Positions 19,613 to 30,657 are shown, numbered from the stretch's first letter. The stretch: 64,000 nucleotides of DNA from Nematopogon swammerdamellus (GCA_946902875.1 OX336344.1:21659791-21723790); one strand, 5' to 3'. Numbers and translations are program-made. Notes: generated by a model from the letters alone, not told the origin.

Positions 19613-20200
19613 ATGGTGACATAAAATGACAGAACATTTAAAATTTTAAATTGGTCACTGGCCTTTTTGTGCCAGCAAGAGTGCAGATTTCACCTTTTTT
19701 CTGAACACATTATATTAAACACATACAATTATATTAAATTTCAGTTTGCTATAAAATTACTGAACAGCATTTGTAAATAAAGTAGTTTTCCAAGAACTCT
19801 CCCAGGCGGGCTACTGCGTAATGGAGCCTCCGTAAGGCTTCGCAGATTTTCCAGTTAACTTCATTAGCGCAGGCGATCGAGGCCAATGTCAGGGATGGCT
19901 TCGCTCGAATTAGGTTCGGTGCTCGCGCATTAGGGGCGGCTCATGTGGGCATGTAGTTAATTTCTTTAAGGCGCTTAGTAACGCCACATGTGGATTTTTG
20001 AAGTAGCCCGTGATAACTAGACCAATCGAAAGGCTAAAAACTACTGTAAAATATAAAACAATTCTTTGTCATAGATAGACAAAGTGTCACACTGTGTGTT
20101 GTGAAATTTTATCATTTCCTATACAAACTATACGGTAAGCCAAATGTAGATTTTATTTGACGCGTGAACTTTGAAGACTTGATCTCAGAAACTAAAGACA
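19613..20200. other. Unassigned stretch
   Basis: There is a small GC-richer patch at 19800-19960. No coding or repeat structure was recognised. Confidence 0.3.
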
Positions 20201-20203
20201 CGA

Positions 20204-20608
20204 GCGGCGGGTGGCCGAGTGGTTTAGGCATCGGCTTCTCATGCGAGAGGTCCGAGGTTCAAATCCGGTCGGCGAGCACCAATGAGTTTTTTCTGACGAA
20301 AAAATTTACGTGCATACCTACACCTGCTGCTTCACCGTTCGGAACCGGTGTAAAACTGTAGGTCCCTTCCCTTGCCCCTTACTAGGTGGTAGGCACAAAT
20401 TGTAGCCGACTGGGTTGGTGCCACCGTACTGGATGTAAGATGGCCGCATAGCAGCCTCGGTTGTGTTCTCCTCTAGTCCAGTATAGCCAGCAACCCAGGG
20501 AAGTCTCCGGTATGGCACATACCTTCTCGGAGGTGATATTGGCTGGTCGGAGCATGCGCTTTGGCCCCTCCGACTCAGCCACGCATACCGGATTACATAA
20601 AAAAAAGG
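20204..20608 (+). mobile_element. SINE family A, full length with tRNA-derived head
   Basis: The head at 20204-20282 is tRNA-like and ends in CACCA. It is followed by the core shared with family B (about 20350-20433, AAAACTGTAGGTCCCTTCCC to TTGGTGCCACCG), the A-specific body (GTAAGATGGCCGCATAGC) and the tail CCGGATTACATAAAAAAAAG. It has no coding capacity; RNA polymerase III transcription and LINE machinery are presumed. Confidence 0.9.
20212..20266 (+). promoter_or_regulatory. Internal Pol III promoter of SINE A
   Basis: The A box TGGCCGAGTGG (20212-20222) and B box GGTTCAAATCC (20256-20266) match tRNA-type promoters. The spacing is normal for a tRNA without a long variable arm. Confidence 0.85.
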
Positions 20609-20761
20609 GAGAATTTAAATGGAATATTTATAGCAAAATGACGACATTTGTTATATCTATCGATCACACGCTTTTCAAAGTTCTAATTCGAAGGATCGCA
20701 ATTTATGAAAAAACGTCTCATGAAATAGATGCTGCAATATGTGCATACGATCGATAATAAC

Positions 20762-21060
20762 ACTGTTGGCGTTCGGTTTTCACGTAAAACTGTGTAGCTC
20801 CCTTCCCCTAATTTACTTTAACCCGAGCAGATGGTACAATCGCACTGAACGAAATGTGTGTCGAAGCTGCTATGTTGATCGATTGAATCTTGTTCGAATA
20901 CTTTGCTGGTCGGTGTTGTGTTGTAATTTACCAGAGTTCTTGCAGCACAACACCGATTACTCTGCTTACCCCGATTGTCTGGATTCAGCGTGTGTGATAT
21001 GTATGTATATGTATGACAAGGAGTGGGATTCGGCGTGTGTGATATGTATGACAAGGAGTA
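20762..21060 (+). mobile_element. Composite: family B core joined to family C tail
   Basis: Bases 20762-20876 are a diverged B core (AAACTGTGTAGCTCCCTTCC..GTGTCGAAGCTGCTATG). From 20878 the sequence is family C from GAATCTTGTTCGAATACTTT to GGATTCAGCGTGTG and the TATG tail, then a short duplication of that end (GGAGTGGGATTCGGCGTGTG). Confidence 0.7.
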
Positions 21061-21442
21061 ATAATATAAGTCAGGCAGGAACGTGGCACGTGATGATTCG
21101 TTCTCTCTGTTTACGCCATTGGAAAACGAGCGTGACGATATGTGCATGTGTATGTATGTATTTACAAAATGAGGTATGTATTATGTATGTACCTTCCCAC
21201 TCGTCCATGGCGCGACTTTACAAGCATGACGCGATCTTACTTACGTCGTACGTGTAGGGCGTTGAAATGTTTCACGGTCTAATTGTTCAGTGAAATCTGC
21301 TAGGAAACACATTCGGTTGTTTTATAATATGTAACCACGGAGTAAGGAGTAGCTAGAAGGGCTATTACTATTAAACTTTAATTTATTTTATAGAAAGCGC
21401 GACGAGGGAACGGCGGCGGGATCGCGTCGAACAGATCCACCG
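21061..21442. other. Unassigned stretch
   Basis: It is mixed in composition, with a GC-rich patch at 21395-21440. Nothing was recognised. Confidence 0.3.
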
Positions 21443-21550
21443 AGCACACATGGGAAGGGAAGCACTGACATGGCGCCTAGTTCACCAAGGTGTTATGGGC
21501 TGACATCACGGATGTAGTAGGTGATGTAGCCAAACGTGTCAAAAAAAAAC
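21443..21550 (+). mobile_element. SINE family B, 3' fragment
   Basis: GGGAAGCACTGACATGG through GATGTAGCCAAACGTGTC and an A-run. Confidence 0.75.
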
Positions 21551-21854
21551 GGAGGAAAAACGGAACGTTTCGGAGTTTATCTGCACTAAGTCGTGCCGTC
21601 TCATGCCTTATACGAAGTAAGTCAAACGGTGCTTACATGATGCGCGCCGACCGCGCCTGCGTTTCCCCTCTAACCAACTCAAATGTTCTGTGCATATAAC
21701 CTGCAAAGAGCATGTAACCCATAATAAAGCAAGCTAATGAGTGCATGGTAAGTCTTAAGTAAACTAATCATTATTTTTCATGGTACATGGAGCATTCATT
21801 GCATTATTTTTACCCGACGTCGTCGTCGGTGAAAAAGAAGAGTTATGATATTTA

Positions 21855-22117
21855 TTTTTTATGGAAACTGACACGGTTGGCTACATCACCTACAACAACC
21901 GTGATGTCAGCCCATAACCCTTGGTGAACTAGGTGCCATGTCAGTGCTTCCCTTCATTTCATGTCGGCTACACTGAACTGGACGGAAAACACGAACTATT
22001 TACATAGCCGTTTCGACCGACGTTTCATTCAGTGCGGTGGTACCAACCCGGGCGGGTTGAACTCAACCACCTAGTAAATTAAGAAGGGAAGGGACCTACA
22101 GTTTTACATGGAATCTT
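21855..22117 (-). mobile_element. SINE family B, headless
   Basis: The tail TTTTTTATGGAAACTGACAC through the core to GACCTACAGTTTTACATGG are all present. The chimeric head is missing. Confidence 0.85.
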
Positions 22118-22262
22118 TCTGCCTTACTTGCTGCTTGATAATTTATCTTGTCCTAATACATTGCTCAACGCGTTGTTCTGTAAATTTACAAGTGTGCTTG
22201 CAGCACAACACCGATTACTTTGCTTGCCCCGATTGCCGGAATACAGCGTGTGGTATGTAGGT
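22118..22262 (+). mobile_element. Family C, 3' half
   Basis: CTTGCTGCTTGAT..GCAGCACAACACCGATTAC..GGAATACAGCGTGTGGTATG. It abuts the preceding family B copy. Confidence 0.7.
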
Positions 22263-22293
22263 ATGTAATATAGAAATACATAACATCGGTATG

Positions 22294-22878
22294 TACCGTC
22301 GGACGGTAAAACGATGTATGTTCAAAAGTATAGTTTGAGATAAACGCGTTTGAAGGGTTTTGTATACTTTAGATGCCTGTGTCATTATTATCACATTAAT
22401 AAATGGCCAAATGTAATGTAAAAAATGGAGCATGTTCCTTTTTTTGTTTATTTGTAGGCCCTGCAATTTTTTATAAATATTAATGTCTATATTTAATGTA
22501 AGGAGTAGAGAGGAGCGAGGACTTTCGCGCACCTGGTGTAACTTAGCGCTTTCGATACAAGTGCGCACGCAAATTTATACTTCGTTTCGGTGTTATGGCT
22601 AAACGCTGTAACTAGGCGGTGTTATGGTGAAACGATGTATTGGATATTACATCGTCTTGGCATACTAAATGGAGGGTTCTGGAAAAAATTCATCGTTTTA
22701 CCGTACAGAATCGTATTTTTTAGGTCATACATCTTCATATCGATCATCATAACTTCTTCAGTGAAGGTCTTACAAAGATAAAATTTATATTGGGTGATAG
22801 GGCACGCCAAGAACTTTCGATTGAGTGTTAAGTAAAAACGCTGTATGTGCTCATACATCGTTTTACCGTCCGACGGCA
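22294..22878. mobile_element. TIR element of about 585 bp, class not recognised
   Basis: TACCGTCGGACGGTAAAACG..ATGTATG at 22294-22320 is matched by its reverse complement at 22852-22878 with one mismatch. Each TIR carries a small palindrome (ACCGTCGGACGGT). Further GGT.AAACGATGTATT-like motifs occur inside (about 22625 and 22690). The interior has no transposase frame. No target duplication is convincing. Confidence 0.75.
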
Positions 22879-23007
22879 GTACTGCGACTAATTGTTTTGT
22901 ACATAGGAAAGCACGCAAAGTGTCTAGAGAGAGACCCACAATTATTGGACAATGTGAGCGATATTGTACTTTTTCCAATGCATGTGGTTTGTGTGCGTTC
23001 GGCTTTG

Positions 23008-23226
23008 CCCAGAGAAAAACTGCATGCTCTCCTCGTTGTGCAGTTTTTCTCTTGTGCGGTTTTTCACTCGGTTTTTCATGATGTTGCTTTATGTAAGGGT
23101 TCCGTCGTAAAACTGCAAAATGTGATCGATCAGTGTATGAGAGCCTGTCATATTTTTTTGTTATACATGTTATAACAAAACCGTATACATGTTATGTATA
23201 CGGTTTTTTTGTTATGTATACGGTAT
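23008..23226. repeat. Cluster of short hairpins
   Basis: AGAGAAAAACTGCA pairs with TGCAGTTTTTCTCT at 23010-23054, and ACCGTATACAT pairs with ATGTATACGGT near 23180-23208. The function is unknown. Confidence 0.6.
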
Positions 23227-23495
23227 GGGTGGCTGTGTCGGAAAGGAAACAGCGCATGCTCCGACCAGCCAATATCACCTCTATACTGGTCCAGTATATC
23301 CAGTATTACTGGATATACTGGACTAGAGGAGAACACAGCCGAGGCTGCTATGCGGCCATATTACATCCAGTACGGTGGTACCAACCCAGTTGGCTACAAT
23401 TTGAGCCTACCACCTAGTAAGTAGCAAGGGAAGGGACCTACAGTTTTACACCGGTTCCGAACGGTGAAGCAGCAGGTGTAGGTATGCACGTACAT
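23214..23495 (-). mobile_element. SINE family A, headless
   Basis: It has the A body, core and the segment up to GTGCATACCTACACCTGC. Within it, 23296-23326 is a palindrome (TCCAGTATATCCAGTA and complement) absent from other copies. Confidence 0.8.
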
Positions 23496-23519
23496 TTTTT
23501 CATGTCGGTCACGAGCGAT

Positions 23520-23680
23520 ATCAGCCTCGGTAGCTCAGTGGTGCGGTCGGTCGACTGTCGGTCGTGATCATAAGGACACCTGGGCGCGGTCAGTGGATGG
23601 ATGGGTGACCGCTTGACCGAATTGTAAGTACCTTCCCTTCCTACCTTACTAGGGGTTTAACCCGCCGGGTTGCGTATGTG
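23520..23680 (+). mobile_element. SINE family B head, body lost
   Basis: TAGCTCAGTGGTGCGG and GCGCGGTCAG..GATGGATGGGTGACCGCTTG are present; the B box is deleted, the core begins and then stops. Confidence 0.7.
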
Positions 23681-23683
23681 TGT

Positions 23684-23767
23684 ATGATGTGTCTGTGGCA
23701 TCGTAGCTGACCGATTTGGATGCGGTTTTTTAATTAGAAAGCTGGTTGGAGCGGTTGGTTCTTAGCT
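23684..23767 (+). mobile_element. Fragment of the TTAACCCCCGACG element
   Basis: GTCTGTGGCATCGTAGCT..CGATTTGGATGCGGTTTTTT matches 38255-38310. Confidence 0.6.
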
Positions 23768-24092
23768 TTTTTTTTTATGGAAACTGACACGGTTGGCAAC
23801 ATCACCTACAATATCCGCAATGTGAGCCCATAACACCAGTTGAACTTGGTGCCACGTCAGTGCTTCCCTTCGGTCGTGCCGGCTACACTGAACTGGACGG
23901 AAAACACAAACTATTTACATAGCCGTTTCGACCGACCTTTCATTCAGTGCGGTGGTATCAACCCGGGCGGGTTAAACCCTACCACCTAGTAATATAAGAA
24001 GGGAGTCATATCCCTTAGTCGCCTTTTACGACATACACGGGGAGCGATGCAGTGGGGCTATTCTTTTAAAGTACCGGCCCCACACGGTACGA
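23768..24092 (-). mobile_element. SINE family B2 (C head on B body)
   Basis: The B tail and body read into the C head: GGGAGTCATATCCCTTAGTC, then GGCCCCACACGGTA at the 5' end. The chimeric tRNA/5S head is absent. Confidence 0.85.
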
Positions 24093-24269
24093 AGCTATGT
24101 TACTTAGCTATGTTTGTAATCAAGTAATTTTTTTTTTTGGCATCATTAATCATTAATTTATTGCTTTAGATTTTGAAAACATTACAAAGACCATAGTTTT
24201 TAATCTAAGCTAAATTAAGTAATCAAAAAATTTATTATCCTAAAAAGTGGACCGATTGTCATGCGGTTT

Positions 24270-24350
24270 TTTTTTTAAGATTTTAAAAACCCCCGACCCT
24301 CAAAAACCCAAATATAATTTCCGTTTACTTACTTAAATTAGTCGGGGGAC
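24270..24350 (-). mobile_element. Fragment of the 37486-38650 fold-back family
   Basis: AAAAACCCCCGACCCTCAAA and CCGTTTACTTACTTAAATTA match 38465-38545. Confidence 0.55.
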
Positions 24351-24384
24351 AGCTATGTAAATCTATATTATGAATTTATGAATT

Positions 24385-24491
24385 AAATATAATGAGAAGA
24401 GCGGAAGACCGCGTGTGGTTGCGTGCCTTGGGAGAGGCCTATGTCCAGCAGAGGACCGATACAGGCTGATGATGATGATGATGATGATGAT
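24385..24491 (+). mobile_element. RTE-like LINE 3' end
   Basis: The translated end reads AEDRVWLRALGEAYVQQRTD, TG, stop, followed by (GAT)n. This is the usual C-terminus and tail of RTE-clade reverse transcriptases. Everything upstream is missing. Confidence 0.7.
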
Positions 24492-24654
24492 AAACAGATA
24501 AGAGCAAAGTCAGCGGTGACGGCACCCTCGGCACGTCAACATAGTTCACACTTGACCGGTTTTGTTATTTTGTTGCGTGATGCGTACTTGGGAGCGATGG
24601 AGCTGATCAGAACGAAATGAAATTGTACCCTCAGTATTCTGCATAACGCGTGAT

Positions 24655-24902
24655 AATAATACATTCAAGTCTTCTTCGGGGTACGCAGAGTAATCGGTGC
24701 TGTGCTGCAAGAGCTCTGTTAAATAATAGTACAACACTGACCAACACGCCAAAAAATACTGCTGCTTAATAGTTATCTTGTCCTAATACTTTTCCAAATA
24801 TGGTGGTCGGTGTTTTGCTGTAATTTACAAGAGTACTTGCAGCACAACACCGACTAGTCTGCTTATCCCGATTGTCGGGAAACAGCGTGTGTTATGTATG
24901 GA
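24655..24902. mobile_element. Two family C fragments, inverted
   Basis: Bases 24655-24755 are C tail on the minus strand, and 24766-24902 are the same segment on the plus strand, including the GTCGGTGTT..GCAGCACAACACCGAC hairpin. Confidence 0.7.
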
Positions 24903-25191
24903 TCCACATAAAATTTTTATGTAACAGGCCGGACCATAGATTAGATAATCTAATAGCTAGATGGGCGTTCAAACATCTGCCCTGAGCCGTGACCACAGCC
25001 GTGACGCTCGCTGCCATAAGCCTGTGCATAAGCGGACAGTTACAAATGCGGCTGTGTAGTCGACATATTATATCGACATGCAATTAGATTCGGATTCAAC
25101 TCGGACGCTGCTCTGTGGAACTAGAATCCCTTATTCCCGCCACCCTTCCTATCTCCACATGGCTCGTCGCCGTCGTCGCAGAAACTCAGCA

Positions 25192-25427
25192 CCCTTTTTT
25201 TATGTAATCCGGTATGAGTGGCTGAGTCGGAGGGGCCAAAGCACACGCTCCGACCAGCACCGAGAAAGTAGGTGCTATACCGGAGACTACCCTGGATTGC
25301 TGACTCTACTGGACTAGAGGAGAACACAACCGAGGCTGCTATGCGGCCATCTTACATCCAGTACGGTGGTACCTAACCAGTCGGCTACAATTTGAGCCTA
25401 ACACCTAGTAAGGGGCAAGGGAACCTT
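25192..25427 (-). mobile_element. SINE family A, 5'-truncated
   Basis: The tail TTTTTTTATGTAATCCGG runs to the core near CTAGTAAGGGGCAAGGG, where it meets a LINE fragment. Confidence 0.8.
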
Positions 25428-25690
25428 TTGTTGTTGACATTGGGCTTTTGAGAACCCATCGGTTCTCTGAATCGTTTCTTTGTCGCACCGCTAGGGTGTG
25501 GAACTGTCTTTTGGTGAGTGTATTACCTGACTCCTTTAACCTGGGTGTCTTCAAACGTCGTATCAAGAGGCTCGACAGATTAGCAACAGTCCGCAAATCG
25601 GCTGTTTCGCGAGGAGAGGTGATTTTGGCTCTGTCAACTGTACCATTGGTCTCTCGGCACAGCCACCCATGTTGGTTTACATAAAAAAAA
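25428..25690 (+). pseudogene. LINE reverse transcriptase C-terminus with 3' tail
   Basis: The frame reads LLRTHRFSESFLCRTARVWN and FNLGVFKRRIKRL, the W N..P.SV.P..FNL..FKRR end of a Jockey-group reverse transcriptase, then runs to TTGGTTTACATAAAAAAAAT. Upstream catalytic domains are missing. Related fragments are at 28290-28590, 33757-33960, 34290-34590, 42690-42852 and 43305-43530. Its last 75 bases (GAGGTGATTTTGGCT..CAGCCACCCATGT..TTACATAAAA) align with the SINE A tail. Confidence 0.7.
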
Positions 25691-25764
25691 TCAAACGGGT
25701 GCTTGCTTAGCACCATGTGCGCATTGCTGTAAGTTGGTGGGTAGAAAACTTGGCGACACCGTAT

Positions 25765-26002
25765 TTTTTTTTTATGGAATCCAAGACAGTTGGCTACATC
25801 ACCAACAACATCCGTGATGTCAGCCCATAAGACCGGGAGAACTAGGTGCCATTTCAGTGCTTCCCTTCATTTCATGTCGTCTACACTGAACTGGACGGAG
25901 AACACGAACTATTTACATACTCGTTTTTACCGACGTTTCATTCAGTGCGGTGGTACCAACTCGGGCGGGATAAACCCTACCAACTGGTGAGGTAAGAATG
26001 GA
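25765..26002 (-). mobile_element. SINE family B, headless
   Basis: It runs from the tail TTTTTTTATGGAATCCAAGA to the core around CCCTACCAACTGG. Confidence 0.8.
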
Positions 26003-26138
26003 GTAAAAAAGAATGGGCAACCGACCGGTTCTGTAGGTCTTTTATTCACAGAACCTGTAAAATGTGGAACGCACTCCCCTGCCCATCTATTTTCTTCTTA
26101 AGTACAGCCTGAGGTTTATCAAAAGGTTCGTGTTTACA

Positions 26139-26267
26139 TCCAGTTCAGTGTAGCCGGCACGACCAAAGGGAAGCTTTGACATGGCACCTAGTTCACCAAG
26201 GTGTTATGGGCTGACATCGCGGATGTTGTAGATGATGTAGCCGACCGTGTCAGTTTCCATAAAAAAA
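26139..26267 (+). mobile_element. SINE family B, 3' half
   Basis: It runs from CCAGTTCAGTGTAGCCGGCA to CAGTTTCCATAAAAAA. With 25765-26002 it is an inverted pair. Confidence 0.8.
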
Positions 26268-26487
26268 CTATCTATCTAGCCTCTCCTCCGTCATCTGTGT
26301 GCCGGACTTTAAAATAATAAAAGTGATTAATGCCGTATTAATGACCAATTACCGGTTGCTATTGATCTTAATCTCTGACAGAGACCACGCCGAACGCTGT
26401 CATATACAACTCTTCCAGTTTCAATTGTTACGTTAGTTTAGTTTACTTGTTAGTAAGCGAACGTAGTATATGCAAATCAAATATGAA

Positions 26488-26819
26488 ACCTACTAATATT
26501 ATACACGCGAAAGTTTGTGAGGATGGATGGATGTATGGATGTATGGATGGATGTGTGGATCTTTGTTCCTCTTTCACGCAAAAACTACTGAACGGATTTT
26601 GTTGAGACTTTACAGTACGATACTTTATACATCAGAATAACATATAGGCTATATACCATCACGCTAAATAGCCTTAGAGCTCAGCAGTATCAAATAAAGT
26701 ATAGTATGGACGGGAAGGAGAAAATATAAAAGAAGCGATCGTTTATTGTCATATTGGGTTTAAATCGTATTTGCTATTAAACTGAGTCTACCGTGAGCGA
26801 AGCCGCGGGCAAAAGCTAG
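26488..26819 (+). mobile_element. Non-autonomous Helitron-like element
   Basis: It begins CTACTAATATTATACACGCG with GGATGGATGTATGG repeats and ACGCAAAAACTACTGAACGG inside. It ends GAGCGAAGCCGCGGGCAAAA then GCTAGT, i.e. CTAG before T. There are no terminal inverted repeats and no Rep/helicase frame, as expected for a short non-autonomous copy. Confidence 0.8.
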
Positions 26820-26957
26820 TCAAATATACATTATTGTACACCATAAAAAGGAACACATAAGGCGAGTTTAATGCAAAGTAGCATTCTTTACCAACTAACT
26901 TTTGGGACCTGAAGAAGGGCAAAAGTAAAGTGTGAAGAATAAAACTATTAAATACAA

Positions 26958-27184
26958 CCGGCCAAGTGCGGGTCCAACTCGCGCGCCGAGGGTTCCGTAT
27001 CGCCATGTCATGGTCAGCGCCACTCACGCCATCTGATTGCGTGATTAGATAAAATGCTTCATACTCTTTTCGGTAGATGGCGCGCATACACTTTTTACCT
27101 TCTTCTATGGGAACCCCCGTGATTTTTTTACTTTTCTTATTTTTATTATTTGTTGTTATATCGGCAATAATAATAAATAACATA
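26958..27184 (+). mobile_element. Family D element, 5' half
   Basis: ACCGGCCAAGTGCGGGTCC..GAGGGTTCCGTATCGCCATG to TTGTTGTTATATCGGC. The CAGA-containing 3' half is missing. Confidence 0.75.
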
Positions 27185-27185
27185 T

Positions 27186-27568
27186 GTCAGCCTCGATAGC
27201 TCATTGGTGCAGACAGTTGACTGTCGCTATTGATTGTTAAGCAACGCTGGGCCGGTCAGTACTTGAATGGGCGACCGTTGGAGGCTGACCGTGGTTCGGA
27301 TTTCACGTAAAACTGTAGGTCCCTTCCCTTCTTACCTTACTAGGTGGTAGGGTTCAACCCGCCCGGGTTGGTACCACCGCACTGAATGAAATGTTGATCG
27401 AAACGGCTATGTTGATCGAAACGGGTTTGTGTTTTCCGTCCAGTTCAGTGTTTCCGGCACGCCCGAAGGGAAGCACTGACATGGCACCTAGTTCACCCGG
27501 TGTTATGGGTTGACATCACGGATGCTGTAGGTGATGTAGCCAATCGTGTCAGATTCCATAAAAAAAAA
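27186..27568 (+). mobile_element. SINE family B, full length
   Basis: It has a chimeric head with a few deletions (GCTGGGCCGGTCAGTACTTG, the rest of the 5S-like segment shortened), the B box GGTTCGGATTTC, the core, the body and the tail CAGATTCCATAAAAAAAAT. The GGCTATGTTGATCGAAACGG segment is locally duplicated. Confidence 0.9.
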
Positions 27569-27861
27569 TAATTTGATGCCGCACCTGTACGGTACGGAAG
27601 CCTAAAAAAGTGTGAAGGAACATTTCAATAATCACTGGACGTACTATAGACGTAACTGAATAAATGAGACGGGAGCTTTGAGTACCATCAGGTACATAAC
27701 TAGAACAAATGTACGAACAATTAATTCTTAATTGCCTTTTATCTATGTACGGAATATAGAAAGTTAGTAAAATCATTCATTAGAGATTATTTTACTACAT
27801 TTCCATACTGAAATTTGATTCATGTGAATAACTATCTTAATTTTTATTTTTATTTTTATTT

Positions 27862-28168
27862 TTATTGAAACACACAGTTGGCTACATCACCTACAACAGC
27901 CGTGATGTCAGCCCATAACACCGGGTGAACTTGGCGCCACGTCAGTGCTTCCCTTCGGTCGTGCCGGCTACACTGAACTGGACCGAAAACACAAACTATT
28001 TACACAGCCTTTTCGACCGACCTTTCATTCAGTGCGGTGTTATCAACCCGGGCGGGTTAAACCCTACCACCTAGTAATATAAGAAGGGAGTCATATCCCT
28101 TTTACGACATACACGGGAAGAGATGCAGTGGGGCTATTCTTTTAAAGTACCGGCCCCACACGGTACAA
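27862..28168 (-). mobile_element. SINE family B2
   Basis: B tail and body lead to the C head (GAGATGCAGTGGGGCTATTC and GGCCCCACACGGTA). Confidence 0.85.
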
Positions 28169-28289
28169 AAATAAAGTGAAGTTTCTACTGGCGACGGACC
28201 GTGTAACGTACGACAATATATGAATATCCTTATAACTCGAGAACCACTTTATTGATTTTCATGCGGTTTTCACGATTAAATTCTAGCTT

Positions 28290-28590
28290 TTTTATGTAAA
28301 CCAAAATGGGTGGCCGTGTCGAGAGACCAATAGTGCAGTCGACAGAGCCAAAATCACCTCTCCTCGCGAAATCACGCTCAGTTAGGTGCCATGCTAGCAG
28401 ATTTGCGGACTGTTACTAGATTGAAGACACCCCAGGTTAAAGGATTCGGGAAGCATACTCACCGGAAGACAGTTCCACTCAACACCCTAGCGTTGCGACA
28501 AAGAAACGATTTAGAGAACCGATGGCTTCTCAAAAGCCCAATGTCACAACAAAAGGGTGCTGGGTCTCTGTGCGACGAGTCATGCTGAAA
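28290..28590 (-). pseudogene. LINE reverse transcriptase C-terminus with 3' tail
   Basis: This is the same family as 25428-25690. On the minus strand it gives LLRSHRFSKSFLCRNARV-type sequence, then FNLGVFNLV and a tail ending GGTTTACATAAAAAAG. Frameshifts are present. Confidence 0.65.
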
Positions 28591-28809
28591 TAGGACGGGT
28601 TTTAGGTTAGGTTAAGTTTAGGCTCACTGAATCAAAGAACTATAATTTAGTCATTATTTTTTTTGTCGAAAAATAACCTCTTTATTTTGAAATTAAATAC
28701 TTAAAAATAATTAAATCTAGCCCTCAAAAATTACTAAATTTACTGTAAAAATAAATCTAACTATAAATAAAAATAATCCATTAGCAAGTTATTTGTTATT
28801 TAGTAAGTA
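28591..28809. other. AT-rich non-coding stretch
   Basis: Nothing recognised. Confidence 0.3.
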
Positions 28810-28920
28810 CATTTTTATTTTTTATGGAAACAGACATTCTTGGCTACATCACCTACAACATCCGTGATGTCAGCCCATAACACCGGGCGAACTAGGTGCC
28901 ATGTCAGTGCTTCCCTTTAG
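28810..28920 (-). mobile_element. SINE family B, 3' end
   Basis: TTTTTTATGGAAACAGACAT to TCAGTGCTTCCCTTTAG. Confidence 0.75.
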
Positions 28921-28984
28921 TACATACAGACCTACACACTTTTCTAGTCAACTGAATATTAATTTCTGCTCTCAACTTGTCTTT

Positions 28985-29315
28985 ACTGGGCCGGTACTTA
29001 AAAAGAACAGCCCCACTGAATCTATCCCCATGCATGTCGTAAAAGGCGACTAAGGGATAAGGACAAGATGCCGTGCTAAAGGGCGACAGGTTCGCCACCT
29101 CTCACCGTGGCACGGTACTTCCACCGAGTTATATGCAGCAGGTGGGTCTTCGTGCCTTACTTGCTGCTTGATCGATTTAATCTTGTTCGAATACTTTGCG
29201 AAACGTGGTGGTCGGTGTTGTGCTGTAATTTACCCGAGTTCTTGCAGCACAACACCGATTACTCTGCTTACCCCGATTGTCGGGATTCAGCGTGTGTAAT
29301 ATGTATGTAACTTGT
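28985..29315 (+). mobile_element. Family C, nearly complete
   Basis: The head GGGCCGGTACTTAAAAAGAA, body CACCTCTCACCGTGGCACGG, hairpin arms GGTGTTGTGCTG and CAGCACAACACC, and end GGATTCAGCGTGTGTAATAT are present in order. Confidence 0.85.
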
Positions 29316-29459
29316 CTTCAGAGAGTAAGTAACAACCCTAAATCTGCCGCTAGCGCCAACTGTACGGTAGCTATATTCTCAGAAAGTCAATCACCTTATC
29401 CCTTCGATATCTTCTCAAAAATAATCATAAACGTGTCTGTTAGTGCAAAATTAATTTCT

Positions 29460-30070
29460 TATCCCTAAAGGTTTTCTAAAAAACTGTTTTAAAAAAAACA
29501 TTGCACCGACTTCAAAAAACAAACTACACTTTAAAAGTGTTATACAATGATATTTTATGCAATGATATCTTTTTAACTTATAATATCATTGGTGTTATAT
29601 AATATTTTGATTCATATTCGGACCTTTGAGTTGAAGGCGGTACAAAAGTACGAAAGGGGTCCATCTATCAATTTTCAGGTGTGCTTTTGTACCGCTTTCA
29701 ACTCAAGGACCCGAATACGAATCAAAATATTACAAAAAAAATATGTTTTCTTAAAACAGTTTTTTATTTCAATATTTTTAGTTATATCACATAACAAGTT
29801 CTGCGTAGAATTGGGCGTTAAACCGACGACGTGTTTTTCCAGTGATTGGTACGCACTGGCAATTCGATTTCTGGTTTCTGAGAAATTCGTGGGCAAACAT
29901 ACATTCATATATATATGTACAAACATAGGTACATACACTTATGAAATTTGGCACACCTGTTTAGAAGCCCACATAGGCTAACATATACGAACATTGTGCA
30001 ATTCCAACGATATTACATACATACGGGTCGAATTGATAACATCCTTTCTTTGAAGATTTCGGTTAAAAAT
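29460..30070 (+). mobile_element. Family E-like element with internal fold-back
   Basis: It starts near CATTGCACCGACTTCAAAAA and ends GAAGATTTCGGTTAAAAATG. Bases 29605-29655 and 29680-29731 are inverted copies (TTTTGATTCATATTCGGACC..GGCGGTACAAAAG). It is more diverged than the 17.4-kb copy. Confidence 0.65.
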
Positions 30071-30657
30071 GTGTACCGTTTTGTGCGTGTCTGTAATAGG
30101 ATTTTTTTATCTGTCCTTTAATCGGTGCTGGGGCAGCATGGATTGTGGTGCAGCCGCCTTTGGTCGACCACGATTCAGATGTACAGTGTGTCCTTTTTTG
30201 TTTGCAAGAAAAATTATTTCGGTTACCTATGTGAATTTGATAATCCAATATCGACTACTTTGGTGCGTCCGCCGACGCACCAAAGTAGTCGTAAGTACAG
30301 TACAACAGAGCTGAGGCGTAAGTACAGTACACGGCAGTATAATTTTTTTTTATGGAAACGTCAGTGCTTCCCTTCGGTCGTGCCGGCTACACTATACACG
30401 GTGTTGCAGTTGCCCCCGTAATATTTTTAACTGACATAAGGGGGTTATTCTATATGTGAAACTAAACAACTTCTGTGGCGAAAAAAAAAATTGAAACAAA
30501 AAAAATATATTTTTTCCATACAAATTTTAAATGCCTATTCTCAAAATGTATGAAGAAAAAAAATTTTTTTTTCTTCAAATTAAAAAATCGTAGAACAAAA
30601 GTTGTTCTATTTCAAGTACAGAATCACCCCCTTTTGGGTTTTACGGTTGGGGTTAAT
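30071..30657. other. Unassigned stretch with a family B scrap
   Basis: Bases 30345-30395 are an internally deleted family B tail (TTATGGAAACGTCAGTGCTT..GGCTACACT). A short GTGCGTCCGCCGACGCAC palindrome lies at about 30261. Nothing else was recognised. Confidence 0.4.

Noticed and set aside
20204..20282. A functional tRNA gene
   Set aside because: It has A and B boxes and a CACCA end but continues into the SINE body, and the same head recurs at 59396-59494.
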